Part shown: positions 1 to 6,793 of the stretch, piece by piece | Layout of the letters: every line of letters begins with the position of its first letter | Position numbering within the stretch: the stretch's first letter is position 1 | Assembly: GCA_004211235.1 (NCBI GenBank) | Contig: SEEY01000080.1 | Location: 1-10,736, forward strand | DNA length: 10,736 nt | From: Rubrivivax sp. | GTDB taxonomy: Bacteria; Pseudomonadota; Gammaproteobacteria; Burkholderiales; Burkholderiaceae | Direction of reading: 5' to 3' | Notes under the pieces: generated by a model | Told to the model about the DNA's origin: nothing | The model's input: the letters and a program-made list of their open reading frames with translations, nothing else | The model's database searches: none | Made by a program: the position numbers and the translations under genes

Positions 1-426
1 GATGATGGGGATGCCGCCGGCCACGGCTGCCTCAAACGCCACGACGACGCCCTTCTCGCGCGCCGCTTCGAAGATCTCGGTGCCGTGCATGGCCAGCAGC
101 GCCTTGTTGGCCGTGACGACATGCTTGCCGTTGGCAATCGCCTGCAGCACCAGCGTGCGCGCCGGCTCGATGCCGCCGATCAGCTCGACGACGATGTCGA
201 TGGCCGCATTGTTGACGAGCTGCTGCGCATCGCCGACACAGGGCACGCCATCGCCGATGACGGCCTGGTAGGCCTTGGCGCGCTCGGCGTTACGGGCGGC
301 CACCATCGCGATCTCGATGCCCCGCCCGGCGCGGCCGCGAATCTCGGCCTGGTTGCGCTGCAGCACGTTGAAGGTGCCGGCACCGACGGTGCCGAGGCCG
401 ATCAGGCCGACTTGGATCGCTTTCAT
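1..426 (-). CDS. hom: Homoserine dehydrogenase, N-terminal part (cut by window edge)
   Basis: This gene encodes the NAD(P)H-dependent enzyme that reduces aspartate semialdehyde to homoserine, the branch point to threonine and methionine, in the cytoplasm. Only the first 142 residues are in the window. They begin MKAIQVGLIGLGTVG, a Rossmann nucleotide-binding loop (G10-x-G12-x-x-G15). They continue with the VELIGG segment near residue 80 and the conserved VTANKALL segment around K108, a lysine conserved in the family, and end in the AAVAGGIPII stretch where the catalytic domain starts. The ATG at 426-424 is preceded by an AAGG ribosome-binding site 8 nt upstream. The gene lies 68 bp downstream of the aminotransferase gene on the same strand, so the two are probably co-transcribed. 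From other Burkholderiales I would expect threonine synthase to follow beyond the left edge, but that is not visible. Identification is firm; the C-terminal ACT domain cannot be checked. Confidence 0.95.
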   Translation of the reverse strand, partial: MKAIQVGLIGLGTVGAGTFNVLQRNQAEIRGRAGRGIEIAMVAARNAERAKAYQAVIGDGVPCVGDAQQLVNNAAIDIVVELIGGIEPARTLVLQAIANGKHVVTANKALLAMHGTEIFEAAREKGVVVAFEAAVAGGIPII

Positions 427-494
427 TGCAGGAACCTTAATCAGTTGGGAACAGAGCTACTCGCTTCGCTCGGGCGGTCTGTCCCGCAAAGTCT

Positions 495-1718
495 TCAGCT
501 ATAGCGACGGCGGTAACCCGCCAGGAAACGTTCGATGCGGCCGATGGCCTCGCGCAGGTCGTCCACGTTGGGCAGGAAGACGAGGCGGAAATGGTCGTGC
601 TCGGGCCAGTTGAAGCCGGTGCCCTGGACGATCAGCACCTTCTCCTCGGCAAGCAACTGGTAGGCGAAGTCCTGGTCGTCGGCGACGGGGTAGATCTTGG
701 GGTCGAGCCGCGGGAACATGTAGAGGGCCGCCTTGGGCTTGACCACGCTGATGCCCGGGATCTGCGTCAGCAACTCGTACGCAAGATCACGCTGACGGCA
801 CAACCGCCCGGTAGGCGCGACCAGGTCGTCGATGCTCTGGTAGCCGCCGAGCGCGGTCTGGATCGCCAGTTGACCCGGCGTGTTCGAGCACAGCCGCAGC
901 GAGGCCAGCATGTTCAGGCCCTCGATGTAGTCGCGGGCATGGCGCTTCTCGCCGCTGACCACCATCCAGCCCGCGCGATAACCGCAGGCGCGGTAGTTCT
1001 TCGATAGGCCGTTGAAGGTGATGAACAGCACGTCGTCGGCGAGCGACGCCATGCTGGTGTGCGTGTGGCCGTCGTACAGCGTCTTGTCGTAGATCTCGTC
1101 GGCGAAGACGACCAACTGGTGACGCCGCGCGAGCTCGATGATCCCGAGCAGCAGTTCGGTCGGGTAGAGCGCGCCGGTGGGGTTGTTCGGGTTGCAGACC
1201 ATGATGCCGCGGGTGCGGTCGCTGATCTTGCTCTCGATGTCGGCCAGGTCGGGCAGCCAGCCGGCGCCTTCGTCGCAGAGGTAATGCACGGGGCGGCCGC
1301 CCGACAGGCCGACGACCGCGGTGTAGAGCGGAAAGTCTGGCGCCGGGATCAGGATCTCGTCACCGTCGTTCACCAGCGCATTGATCGACATCTGGATCAG
1401 CTCGGAGGCCCCGTTGCCGAGATAGACATCGTCCACCGTCACGCCCTTGACGCCCTTTTGCTGCGTGTAGTGCACCACCGCCTTGCGCGGCGCAAACAGG
1501 CCCTTGCTGTCGGTGTAGCCGCCGGCGTCGCCGAGGTTGCGGATCATGTCCTGCACGATCTCGTCCGGCGGTGTGAGGCCGAACACGGCCGTGTTGCCGA
1601 TGTTGAGCTTGATGATCTTGTGGCCGTCCTCCTCCATCTGGCGCGCCTTGTCGAGCACGGGGCCGCGGATGTCATAGCTGACGCTGGCGAGCTTGCTGGA
1701 CTTGGCGATGGGCTTCAA
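495..1718 (-). CDS. alaA: AlaA-type PLP-dependent aminotransferase (alanine transaminase)
   Basis: A 407-residue fold-type I aminotransferase, almost the length of E. coli AlaA, which makes alanine from pyruvate and glutamate. The start KPIAKSSKL..SYDIRGPV is diagnostic of the AlaA family. Further motifs are YLGNGASELI (about 99-108), NPNNPTG (176-182), FADEIYD (205-211), the Schiff-base lysine K240 in NGLSKNYR, and the substrate-carboxylate arginine R378 in HFRLV. No ATG lies near the conserved N-terminus in this frame. A TTG at 1718-1716, five bases after a CGGAG ribosome-binding site, gives exactly the family start, so I chose it; the open frame continues upstream only as unrelated sequence. 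The nucleotide-side motif reads GNTAVFGL where relatives more often have a proline (GNPA-like), a mild variation. It is the first gene of a probable operon with hom. The fold and family are certain; the physiological amino acid is inferred from the family. Confidence 0.93.
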   Translation of the reverse strand: MKPIAKSSKLASVSYDIRGPVLDKARQMEEDGHKIIKLNIGNTAVFGLTPPDEIVQDMIRNLGDAGGYTDSKGLFAPRKAVVHYTQQKGVKGVTVDDVYLGNGASELIQMSINALVNDGDEILIPAPDFPLYTAVVGLSGGRPVHYLCDEGAGWLPDLADIESKISDRTRGIMVCNPNNPTGALYPTELLLGIIELARRHQLVVFADEIYDKTLYDGHTHTSMASLADDVLFITFNGLSKNYRACGYRAGWMVVSGEKRHARDYIEGLNMLASLRLCSNTPGQLAIQTALGGYQSIDDLVAPTGRLCRQRDLAYELLTQIPGISVVKPKAALYMFPRLDPKIYPVADDQDFAYQLLAEEKVLIVQGTGFNWPEHDHFRLVFLPNVDDLREAIGRIERFLAGYRRRYS

Positions 1719-1723
1719 AGGGG

Positions 1724-1728
1724 CTCCG
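1724..1728 (-). promoter_or_regulatory. Ribosome-binding site deciding the TTG start of alaA
   Basis: On the minus strand CGGAG sits five bases before TTG at 1718-1716. It lies inside a perfect 10-base palindrome (GCTCCGGAGC, 1723-1732) and next to a small hairpin (GCAGC-TCTT-GCTGC, 1731-1744), so access to it could depend on leader folding. It supports TTG as the start because no ATG or GTG is placed at the conserved N-terminus. Confidence 0.6.
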
Positions 1729-1764
1729 GAGCAGCTCTTGCTGCAATGCAGGGGAACCCCGAAG

Positions 1765-1770
1765 TTTAAA
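1765..1770. promoter_or_regulatory. Possible -10 element in the divergent alaA / Mth938 intergenic region
   Basis: The 117 bp between the divergent starts at 1718 and 1836 contain one AT-rich hexamer, TTTAAA. It is self-complementary, so it could act as a weak -10 element in either direction. No convincing -35 hexamer stands 16-18 bp away on either strand. The region also holds a 5-bp hairpin (GGCAT/ATGCC, 1776-1790). This is a suggestion only. Confidence 0.25.
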
Positions 1771-1835
1771 GGCCGGGCATGAGGAATGCCGTTCTGGGCG
1801 ACACTCGCCGGCCCGGCTTTCGCCCTCCGCTTTCG

Positions 1836-2210
1836 ATGAAGTTCCAGCTCGACGAGCCGCAAGGCGGCAACAGCATTTCCCGCCACGACGCCAGTGGCGT
1901 CTGGGTCAACGGCCGCCCTCATGCGGCGAGCCTGCTGGTGCCCTGGAAGGGCGAGGTCCTGGCCTGGCCGCCTTCGCGCTTCGAGGAACTGCAGGCCGCG
2001 CATTTCGAAGCGATCAAGGCGCTGAACCCCGAGCTGGTCGTGTTCGGCAGCGGCGCGAAACTGCGATTCCCGAGCCCGACCCTCTGGCGCGGGCTGGTCG
2101 AAGCGCGCATCGGCTTCGAGGTGATGGACACCGCCGCCGCCTGCCGCACCTACAACGTGCTGGCCAGCGAAGGCCGCAACGTTCTGGCAGCATTGCTGAT
2201 CGAGGGATGA
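1836..2210 (+). CDS. Mth938-like (DUF498/Xcc1710-type) domain protein
   Basis: A small protein of 124 residues that matches the Mth938-like family throughout. It starts MKFQLDEP and has an early strand pair with SLLVPW (about residues 33-38), then the family core PELVVFGSGAKLRFP (about 68-82). An IGFEVMDTAAACRTYNVLASEGR segment follows near residues 91-113. Relatives include human NDUFAF3 and AAMDC; the bacterial function is not established, so none is assigned. I chose the ATG at 1836 because family members begin with MKF-like sequence. An in-frame ATG at 1779 would add 19 arginine/proline-rich residues without family resemblance. There is no clear Shine-Dalgarno sequence. It lies 138 bp before the peroxiredoxin gene on the same strand and is divergent from alaA, an arrangement I recall from other Burkholderiales. 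Confidence 0.85.
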   Translation: MKFQLDEPQGGNSISRHDASGVWVNGRPHAASLLVPWKGEVLAWPPSRFEELQAAHFEAIKALNPELVVFGSGAKLRFPSPTLWRGLVEARIGFEVMDTAAACRTYNVLASEGRNVLAALLIEG

Positions 2211-2240
2211 CCTGCGCCCGCCGGGACTGAGGCGTGGCCT

Positions 2241-2246
2241 TATAAT
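2241..2246 (+). promoter_or_regulatory. Consensus -10 hexamer upstream of the peroxiredoxin gene
   Basis: A perfect TATAAT stands about 100 bp before the peroxiredoxin ATG, in otherwise GC-rich DNA. No recognisable -35 hexamer lies 15-18 bp upstream, where the sequence is CCGCCGGG-like, so the promoter may be weak or helped by an activator. A start near 2253 would give a leader of about 96 nt containing the palindromes listed separately. Confidence 0.5.
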
Positions 2247-2261
2247 TGCGGGCTATTGCCT

Positions 2262-2273
2262 GCGGGCGCCCGC
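2262..2273. repeat. 12-bp perfect GC palindrome in the peroxiredoxin leader
   Basis: GCGGGCGCCCGC is perfectly self-complementary and sits about 10 bases after the expected transcription start. It is not followed by a T tract, so it is not a terminator. It could be a protein-binding site or simply reflect high GC content. Confidence 0.3.
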
Positions 2274-2284
2274 GTAGATTGTTC

Positions 2285-2300
2285 TGTGACCAGCTTCACA
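2285..2300. promoter_or_regulatory. CRP/FNR-family-like operator (TGTGA-N6-TCACA)
   Basis: TGTGA, six bases (CCAGCT), then TCACA form two perfect CRP-type half sites. One more matching base pair on each side extends this to CTGTGA/TCACAG (2284-2301). The site lies between the TATAAT at 2241 and the ATG at 2349, centred about 40 bases after the likely transcription start. That position fits repression better than activation, unless a second promoter lies closer to the gene. The sequence match is direct; binding is inferred. Confidence 0.45.
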
Positions 2301-2321
2301 GCATCACGAACCGGGGACCCC

Positions 2322-2336
2322 GCAAGCCCAACTTGC
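2322..2336 (+). other. Small hairpin in the peroxiredoxin leader
   Basis: GCAAG, a five-base loop CCCAA, then CTTGC form a perfect 5-bp stem ending 12 bases before the ATG. No Shine-Dalgarno sequence is visible here, so the stem may influence ribosome access. This is weak evidence from base pairing alone. Confidence 0.25.
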
Positions 2337-2348
2337 CGCACCCCTCCA

Positions 2349-2828
2349 ATGACGCCTGCGCTCAACAAACCCCTGCCGGAAATTGAGGCCCAAGCCACCG
2401 GTGGCGTGAAGTTCACTGCCAACGCCTTCCTGGGCAAGTCGGTCGTGCTGTATTTCTATCCGAAGGACAACACACCGGGTTGTACCACCGAGGCGATGCA
2501 ATTCCGTGATCGTCACAAGGACTTCGTCAAGGCCGGCGCCGTCGTCTTCGGCGTGTCTCGCGACAACATGGTCTCGCACGACAAGTTCAAGCAGGCGCTG
2601 GAACTGCCCTTCGAGCTGATCGCCGATACCGAAGAAAAGCTGTGCCACATGTTCGGCGTGGTCAAGAACAAGATCATGTACGGCAAGAAGGTCAAGGGCA
2701 TCGAGCGCTCCACCTTCCTGATTGCACCGAACGGCATCCTGGTGGGCGAATGGCGCGGCATCAAGGTCGCGGGTCACGTCGACGAAGTGCTGAAGGCAGT
2801 CAAAGGCCTGAAGAAGGAAGCTGCCTGA
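2349..2828 (+). CDS. bcp: Peroxiredoxin of the Bcp/PrxQ subfamily, lacking the +5 resolving cysteine
   Basis: A cytoplasmic thiol peroxidase of 159 residues that reduces hydrogen peroxide and organic hydroperoxides, the usual length for Bcp. The thioredoxin-like fold is seen in VVLYFYPKDNTPGCT (32-46), with the peroxidatic C45 and the T/P around it (T42-P43-x-C45). A FGVSRDN strand follows (67-73), then ERSTFLI with the conserved arginine, and the C-terminal WRG..VPGH-like segment. In E. coli Bcp the resolving cysteine is C50; here that position is M50 (CTTEAMQF). The only other cysteine is C99 in KLCHMFG. The protein may therefore work as a 1-Cys enzyme or use C99 or an outside thiol. The ATG at 2349 matches the family start; the in-frame codons back to 2256 do not resemble the family. 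A -10 hexamer and a CRP-like palindrome lie upstream, and a terminator follows 85 bp after the stop. Confidence 0.93.
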   Translation: MTPALNKPLPEIEAQATGGVKFTANAFLGKSVVLYFYPKDNTPGCTTEAMQFRDRHKDFVKAGAVVFGVSRDNMVSHDKFKQALELPFELIADTEEKLCHMFGVVKNKIMYGKKVKGIERSTFLIAPNGILVGEWRGIKVAGHVDEVLKAVKGLKKEAA

Positions 2829-2869
2829 ACAGCGTTGTTGTCTGACATCGCGGGCCGCCGCGGGATGTG

Positions 2870-2875
2870 CATAAT
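2870..2875 (+). promoter_or_regulatory. Possible -10 element between bcp and the PhoH gene
   Basis: CATAAT matches five of six bases of the -10 consensus in GC-rich surroundings. A CTGACA (2842-2847) resembles a -35 hexamer but is 22 bp away, which is too far for a standard sigma-70 promoter. Transcription from here would start near 2882 and meet the terminator at 2914-2942 after about 60 nt. It could drive a short RNA or an attenuated leader for the PhoH gene. Confidence 0.35.
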
Positions 2876-2913
2876 CGGCTCATGCCCCTGGCCGCATCCT
2901 TGTCTCAGACTTC

Positions 2914-2942
2914 AAAGCCGCACTCATCCTGTGCGGCTTTTT
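2914..2942 (+). terminator. Intrinsic terminator after bcp
   Basis: AAAGCCGCAC, a seven-base loop, then GTGCGGCTTT form a perfect 10-bp stem that runs into TTTTT (2938-2942) and a T-rich GCTTT. This is a textbook rho-independent terminator, 85 bp after the peroxiredoxin stop. It ends about 52 bp before the PhoH start, so PhoH needs either its own promoter or readthrough. Confidence 0.9.
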
Positions 2943-2994
2943 GCTTTCTGGAGCCTGGTGCGCATGGGGTTCACTTGCTGCCCATTCGCCGTAC

Positions 2995-4692
2995 ATGCCA
3001 CTGCCTAAGCCTCCTGCACAACGCGCCAGCCGCCTCGATGCCACTGCTTACTCGGCCAATCTGACCCCCAGCAAACCGCGGGCAACGCCGCCCGCCGTGG
3101 CGCACATCACTGCGCCAGCCACCCTGCCGACGGCGCCCGCGGCGGCTCCGGCGACAGCCGAAGTTCTGCGTCTGCCCACCCCAGCCTCCAGCCCGAACGC
3201 GAACCCGGCCGCCCAACCGGGCCTGCCTACCAAAGCGGCGAGCAAGGCACCCGCCAGATCCGCCGCACCGAAACGCAGCCGCAAGACGGCCGAGACCGCC
3301 AAGCTGTTCGTGCTCGACACCAACGTGCTGATGCATGACCCGATGTCGCTGTTCCGCTTCGAGGAGCACGACGTCTACCTGCCCATGATCACGCTCGAGG
3401 AGCTGGACGGGCACAAGAAGGGCATGACCGAGGTGGCGCGCAACGTGCGCCAGGTCAGCCGCGAGCTGGACCAGCTTGCCGCCAGTCTGAAGACGAGCAG
3501 CCTCGAGGAGATGGGCAAGGGCCTGTCGCTGGCCGGCACCGGCCACCGGGACGCGGAAGGCAAGCTGTTCTTCCAGACCGAGCTGATCGACACGCCGCTG
3601 CCGCAGGGCCTGCCGCAGGGCAAGGCCGACAACCAGATCCTGGGCGTGGTGCAAGCCTTGAAGAAGCTGCATCCGGAGCGCGAGGTCGTGCTGGTGTCCA
3701 AGGACATCAACATGCGCATCAAGGCGCGCGCGCTCGGCCTGCCCGCGGAGGACTACCGCAACGACAAGACGCTGGAAGACTCCGACCTGCTCTACACCGG
3801 CGTCCAGGCCCTGCCGTCGGACTTCTGGGATCGCCATGGCAAGACCATGGAGAGCTGGCAACAGGGCAACACGACCTACTACCGCATCAGCGGGCCGCTC
3901 GTGCCCACCCTGCTGATCAACGAACTGATCTACCTCGAAGCGCCGGGCGCAACGCCCCTGTACGCCAAGGTCACCGAGATCACCGGCAAGACGGCGGTGC
4001 TGCGCACGCTGAAGGACTACGGCAATCAGAAGAACGCCGTCTGGGGCGTCACGTCGCGCAACCGCGAGCAGAACTTCGCGCTCAACCTGCTGATGGACCC
4101 GGACTGCGACTTCATCACGCTGACCGGTACCGCCGGCACCGGCAAGACGCTGATGACGCTGGCTGCGGCCCTGGCGCAGGTGTTCGATGACCGCCGCTAC
4201 AGCGAGATCATCGTCACCCGCGTGACCGTGCCCGTCGGCGAGGACATCGGCTTCCTGCCCGGCACCGAGGAAGAAAAGATGGGCCCGTGGATGGGTGCGC
4301 TGGACGACAACCTGGAAGTGCTGGCCAAGGGCGGCTCCACCGCCGGCGAATGGGGCCGTGCGGCCACCAACGACCTGGTGCGCAGCAAGATCAAGATCAA
4401 GAGCCTGAACTTCATGCGCGGGCGCACCTTCCTGAACAAGTTCGTCATCATCGACGAGGCGCAGAACCTGACGCCCAAGCAGATGAAGACGCTCATCACG
4501 CGGGCCGGCCCGGGCACCAAGATCGTCTGCCTGGGCAACCTGGCGCAGATCGACACGCCCTACCTGACCGAGGGCAGTTCGGGCCTCACGTTCGCGGTGG
4601 ACCGTTTCAAGGGCTGGGCGCACAGCGGCCATGTGACGCTGGCACGCGGCGAGCGCTCGCGACTGGCGGACTTCGCCTCCGAAGTGCTATGA
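2995..4692 (+). CDS. PIN-PhoH fusion protein (PhoH2/YlaK-type RNase-helicase ATPase)
   Basis: A 565-residue cytoplasmic protein joining an N-terminal PIN ribonuclease domain to a C-terminal PhoH ATPase. Residues 1-100 are a low-complexity alanine/proline-rich tail. The PIN domain (about 103-245) shows acidic metal-binding positions D108 (FVLDTNVLMHDP), E135/E136, D212 (KADNQ) and D237 (SKDINMR). The PhoH domain has the Walker A loop G378-TAGTGKT-385, an IIVTRVTVPVGEDIGFLPG segment near residue 403, the EEKMGPWMGAL motif, and Walker B FVIIDEAQN (483-491). Characterised PhoH2 proteins are reported as sequence-specific RNA unwinding and cleaving enzymes; that role is inferred here. The ATG at 2995 (MPLPKPP) fits the Burkholderiales family start, although no Shine-Dalgarno sequence is seen. 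The stop overlaps the next gene's start (ATGA), implying coupled translation with a membrane acyltransferase. Confidence 0.92.
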   Translation: MPLPKPPAQRASRLDATAYSANLTPSKPRATPPAVAHITAPATLPTAPAAAPATAEVLRLPTPASSPNANPAAQPGLPTKAASKAPARSAAPKRSRKTAETAKLFVLDTNVLMHDPMSLFRFEEHDVYLPMITLEELDGHKKGMTEVARNVRQVSRELDQLAASLKTSSLEEMGKGLSLAGTGHRDAEGKLFFQTELIDTPLPQGLPQGKADNQILGVVQALKKLHPEREVVLVSKDINMRIKARALGLPAEDYRNDKTLEDSDLLYTGVQALPSDFWDRHGKTMESWQQGNTTYYRISGPLVPTLLINELIYLEAPGATPLYAKVTEITGKTAVLRTLKDYGNQKNAVWGVTSRNREQNFALNLLMDPDCDFITLTGTAGTGKTLMTLAAALAQVFDDRRYSEIIVTRVTVPVGEDIGFLPGTEEEKMGPWMGALDDNLEVLAKGGSTAGEWGRAATNDLVRSKIKIKSLNFMRGRTFLNKFVIIDEAQNLTPKQMKTLITRAGPGTKIVCLGNLAQIDTPYLTEGSSGLTFAVDRFKGWAHSGHVTLARGERSRLADFASEVL

Positions 4693-5738
4693 CGGTGGCG
4701 GCGCCGGCGGCGCCCTCGCCGCCCGTCGCAGCCAACCCCGGCAGCAGCAGCTCGCTGCAGCGCCAGCCGTTTCTGGACGGCTGGCGCGGCCTGGCGATCC
4801 TGCTGGTGCTCGATGCTCATTTCACTCGCATCGGCCCGCTGCATCTCGGCCTGAGCCAGGCCGGTCGGCTCGGCGTGGACGTGTTCTTCTGCCTGTCGGG
4901 CCTGCTGATGAGCCGCCTGCTGTTCGAGAAGCGCATGCCCCTCGGGCTGTTCTACAAGCGCCGCTTCAGCCGCGTTTATCCGGCCTTTTTCGTCTACGTG
5001 ATGGGCTGCGTGCTGATCGCGCTGGCCACCCACATCACGCCGCGCTGGGATGAGGTGCTGAGCTCGCTGGCCTTCATGCGCACCTACTACCCGCTCGAGC
5101 CGTGGATCTGGAAGTCGCAGCTGTTCGTCGACCATTTCTGGTCGCTGAACGTCGAGGAGCATTCCTATGTCCTGCTCGGGCTGGTCGCGCTGCTCGGCCT
5201 GTGGCGCCGGCTCGAAGCGCTGGTGATCCTGGGCCTGGCCGGCGCCACATTCGTGCTGTTCGTGCTGTTCACCAAGCGGCCCGAGCTCATGCCGGCGTGG
5301 GGCATGCTGGGCACCGAGATCGTCGCGTCGCACCTGCTCCTCTCCGCCGGCTACCGGCGCATCAGCCCACGCGTGGAGCGCTGGGTGCAGCCATGGATGC
5401 CGCTGCTGGCCATCATCGTCAGCCTGCTCTGCTACAGCAGCATCGCCACCTGGTGGGCGCCGTCCCTCATTTCGCCGCTGACGCTGGCCTTTGCCGTCAA
5501 CCACCTGCACCAGAGCCCCGCCTGGCTGCTCAAGCTGCTGGCCACCCGCCCGCTCGTGTGGCTGGGCACCTACTCCTTCTCGATCTATCTCTGGCAGCAG
5601 CCCTTCTTCCACGCCGTTCGCGAGGGCTCCTTCGACTATCCCGGCGTGGCGCTGGCTGCGGCCATGCTGGCGGGCTGGCTGTCGTTCAAGCTGATCGAGG
5701 CACCGGCGCGCAACTACCTGAACCGCCGCTGGGCCTGA
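4689..5738 (+). CDS. Membrane acyltransferase, acyltransferase-3 (OafA/YrhL-like) family
   Basis: An integral membrane protein of 349 residues that probably transfers an acetyl or other acyl group to a sugar of the envelope (O-antigen, exopolysaccharide or similar). Family motifs are LDGWRGLAILLVLDAHF with the likely catalytic H44, GVDVFFCLSGLLM (62-74), the basic RRFSRVYPAF (91-100) and WSLNVEEHSYVLL (151-163). The C-terminal YSFSIYLWQQPF (295-306) has Q where many relatives have H (LWH-x-P), and the protein closes with KLIEAPARNYL. Roughly nine to ten hydrophobic segments are visible. The first 25 residues are a proline/alanine/serine-rich cytoplasmic tail. The ATG at 4689 overlaps the PhoH stop by four bases (ATGA), so it needs no ribosome-binding site of its own. 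No glycosyltransferase or polysaccharide gene is nearby, so the acceptor is unknown. Confidence 0.88.
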   Translation: MTVAAPAAPSPPVAANPGSSSSLQRQPFLDGWRGLAILLVLDAHFTRIGPLHLGLSQAGRLGVDVFFCLSGLLMSRLLFEKRMPLGLFYKRRFSRVYPAFFVYVMGCVLIALATHITPRWDEVLSSLAFMRTYYPLEPWIWKSQLFVDHFWSLNVEEHSYVLLGLVALLGLWRRLEALVILGLAGATFVLFVLFTKRPELMPAWGMLGTEIVASHLLLSAGYRRISPRVERWVQPWMPLLAIIVSLLCYSSIATWWAPSLISPLTLAFAVNHLHQSPAWLLKLLATRPLVWLGTYSFSIYLWQQPFFHAVREGSFDYPGVALAAAMLAGWLSFKLIEAPARNYLNRRWA

Positions 5739-5805
5739 GCGACCCACAGGGGGAAGTTGGTGGCGCTACCATTGGCGTGCCCTTCACCTTCGTCTGCCCA
5801 TCGAC

Positions 5806-6786
5806 ATGATCTATCGCCCCCTCGGCCGCACCGGCTTGAACGTTTCTGCAATCGGCTTCGGCGCCTGGGCCATTGGCGGCACCTGGGGCGATACCGACGA
5901 CACGGCCGCACTGGCGGCGCTGCATCGCGCGCTGGACCGCGGCGTCAATTTTTTCGACACGGCCGACGTCTACGGCGACGGCCACAGTGAACGCCTGCTC
6001 GCCACGCTGCGCAAGCAGCGCCCGAGCGACCCCTTCCATGTCGCCACCAAGGCCGGCCGGCGCCTCAACCCGCACGTGGCCGAGGGCTACCGCGACCTGC
6101 GCCCGTTCATCGAGCGCAGCCTGCAGAACCTCGGCACCGACACGATCGAGCTGCTGCAGCTGCATTGCCCGCCGACCGCCGTCTACACGATGCCCGAGGT
6201 GTTCGGCGCGCTGGACGATCTGGTGAAGGAAGGCAAGCTGCGCCACTACGGCGTCAGCGTCGAGCGCATCGACGAGGCCCTGGCCGCGATCAAGTTCCCG
6301 AACGTGCAGTCCGTGCAGATCATCTTCAACCTGTTCCGCCAGCGGCCCGCCGAGGTCTTCCTGCCGGCGGCGCAGGCGGCGCAGGTGGGCGTGCTGGCGC
6401 GCCTGCCGCTGTCCAGCGGCATGCTCAGCGGCAAGTTCACGCGCGACAGCAGGTTCTCGGCCGACGACCACCGCGGCTTCAACCGCCAGGGCGAGGCCTT
6501 CGACAAGGGCGAGACCTTCTCCGGCGTCGACTTCGAGCAGGGCTTGGCCGCCGTCGAGGAACTGCGCGCGCTGCTGCCCGAGGGCGTCAGCATGGCCCGC
6601 CTGGCGCTGCGCTGGATCCTGATGCACGAGGCCGTCACCACCGCCATCCCCGGCGGCCGCACGCCGGCGCAGGTGGACGAGAACGTCAGCGCCGCCGACC
6701 TGGCCGCCCTGCCCGCGCCGTTGATGCAGGCGCTCGCCGACCTTTACCAGCGCCGCATCGCACCGCAGGTGCACGGCCTCTGGTGA
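5806..6786 (+). CDS. Aldo/keto reductase
   Basis: A 326-residue soluble NADPH-dependent oxidoreductase with an (alpha/beta)8 barrel. It starts MIYRPLGRTGLNVSAIGFGAW, typical of the bacterial family. The catalytic tetrad is complete: D51 and Y56 in FFDTADVYG, K82 in VATKAGRR and H120 in LLQLHCPP. NADPH-contact segments are IPGG near residue 281 and the preceding LALRWIL. Such enzymes reduce aldehydes or ketones; the substrate cannot be read from the sequence. The ATG at 5806 begins the conserved N-terminus; no Shine-Dalgarno sequence precedes it. It lies 67 bp after the acyltransferase gene on the same strand and may be read through from it or have its own promoter. It converges on the patatin-like gene with 37 bp between the stops. 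Confidence 0.93.
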   Translation: MIYRPLGRTGLNVSAIGFGAWAIGGTWGDTDDTAALAALHRALDRGVNFFDTADVYGDGHSERLLATLRKQRPSDPFHVATKAGRRLNPHVAEGYRDLRPFIERSLQNLGTDTIELLQLHCPPTAVYTMPEVFGALDDLVKEGKLRHYGVSVERIDEALAAIKFPNVQSVQIIFNLFRQRPAEVFLPAAQAAQVGVLARLPLSSGMLSGKFTRDSRFSADDHRGFNRQGEAFDKGETFSGVDFEQGLAAVEELRALLPEGVSMARLALRWILMHEAVTTAIPGGRTPAQVDENVSAADLAALPAPLMQALADLYQRRIAPQVHGLW

Positions 6787-6793
6787 AGGCGCC

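Noticed and set aside
427..494. Repeated GAGCGAAGCGAG-like bases between alaA and hom, considered as a terminator or attenuator
   Set aside because: No stable stem followed by a T tract is formed; it looks like a normal short intergenic spacer within an operon.
2882..3064. A 60-codon plus-strand frame starting just after the CATAAT element, suggesting a leaderless small protein
   Set aside because: It contains the terminator stem and overlaps the start of phoH in another frame. The product resembles no known family, so I treat the region as leader or terminator DNA.
2971..4632. A 553-codon open frame on the minus strand opposite the PhoH gene
   Set aside because: It is exactly antisense to a gene with full PIN and PhoH motifs, and its own translation is low-complexity (Q, R, H, V, L rich) with no recognisable domain. 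High GC content makes such shadow frames common.
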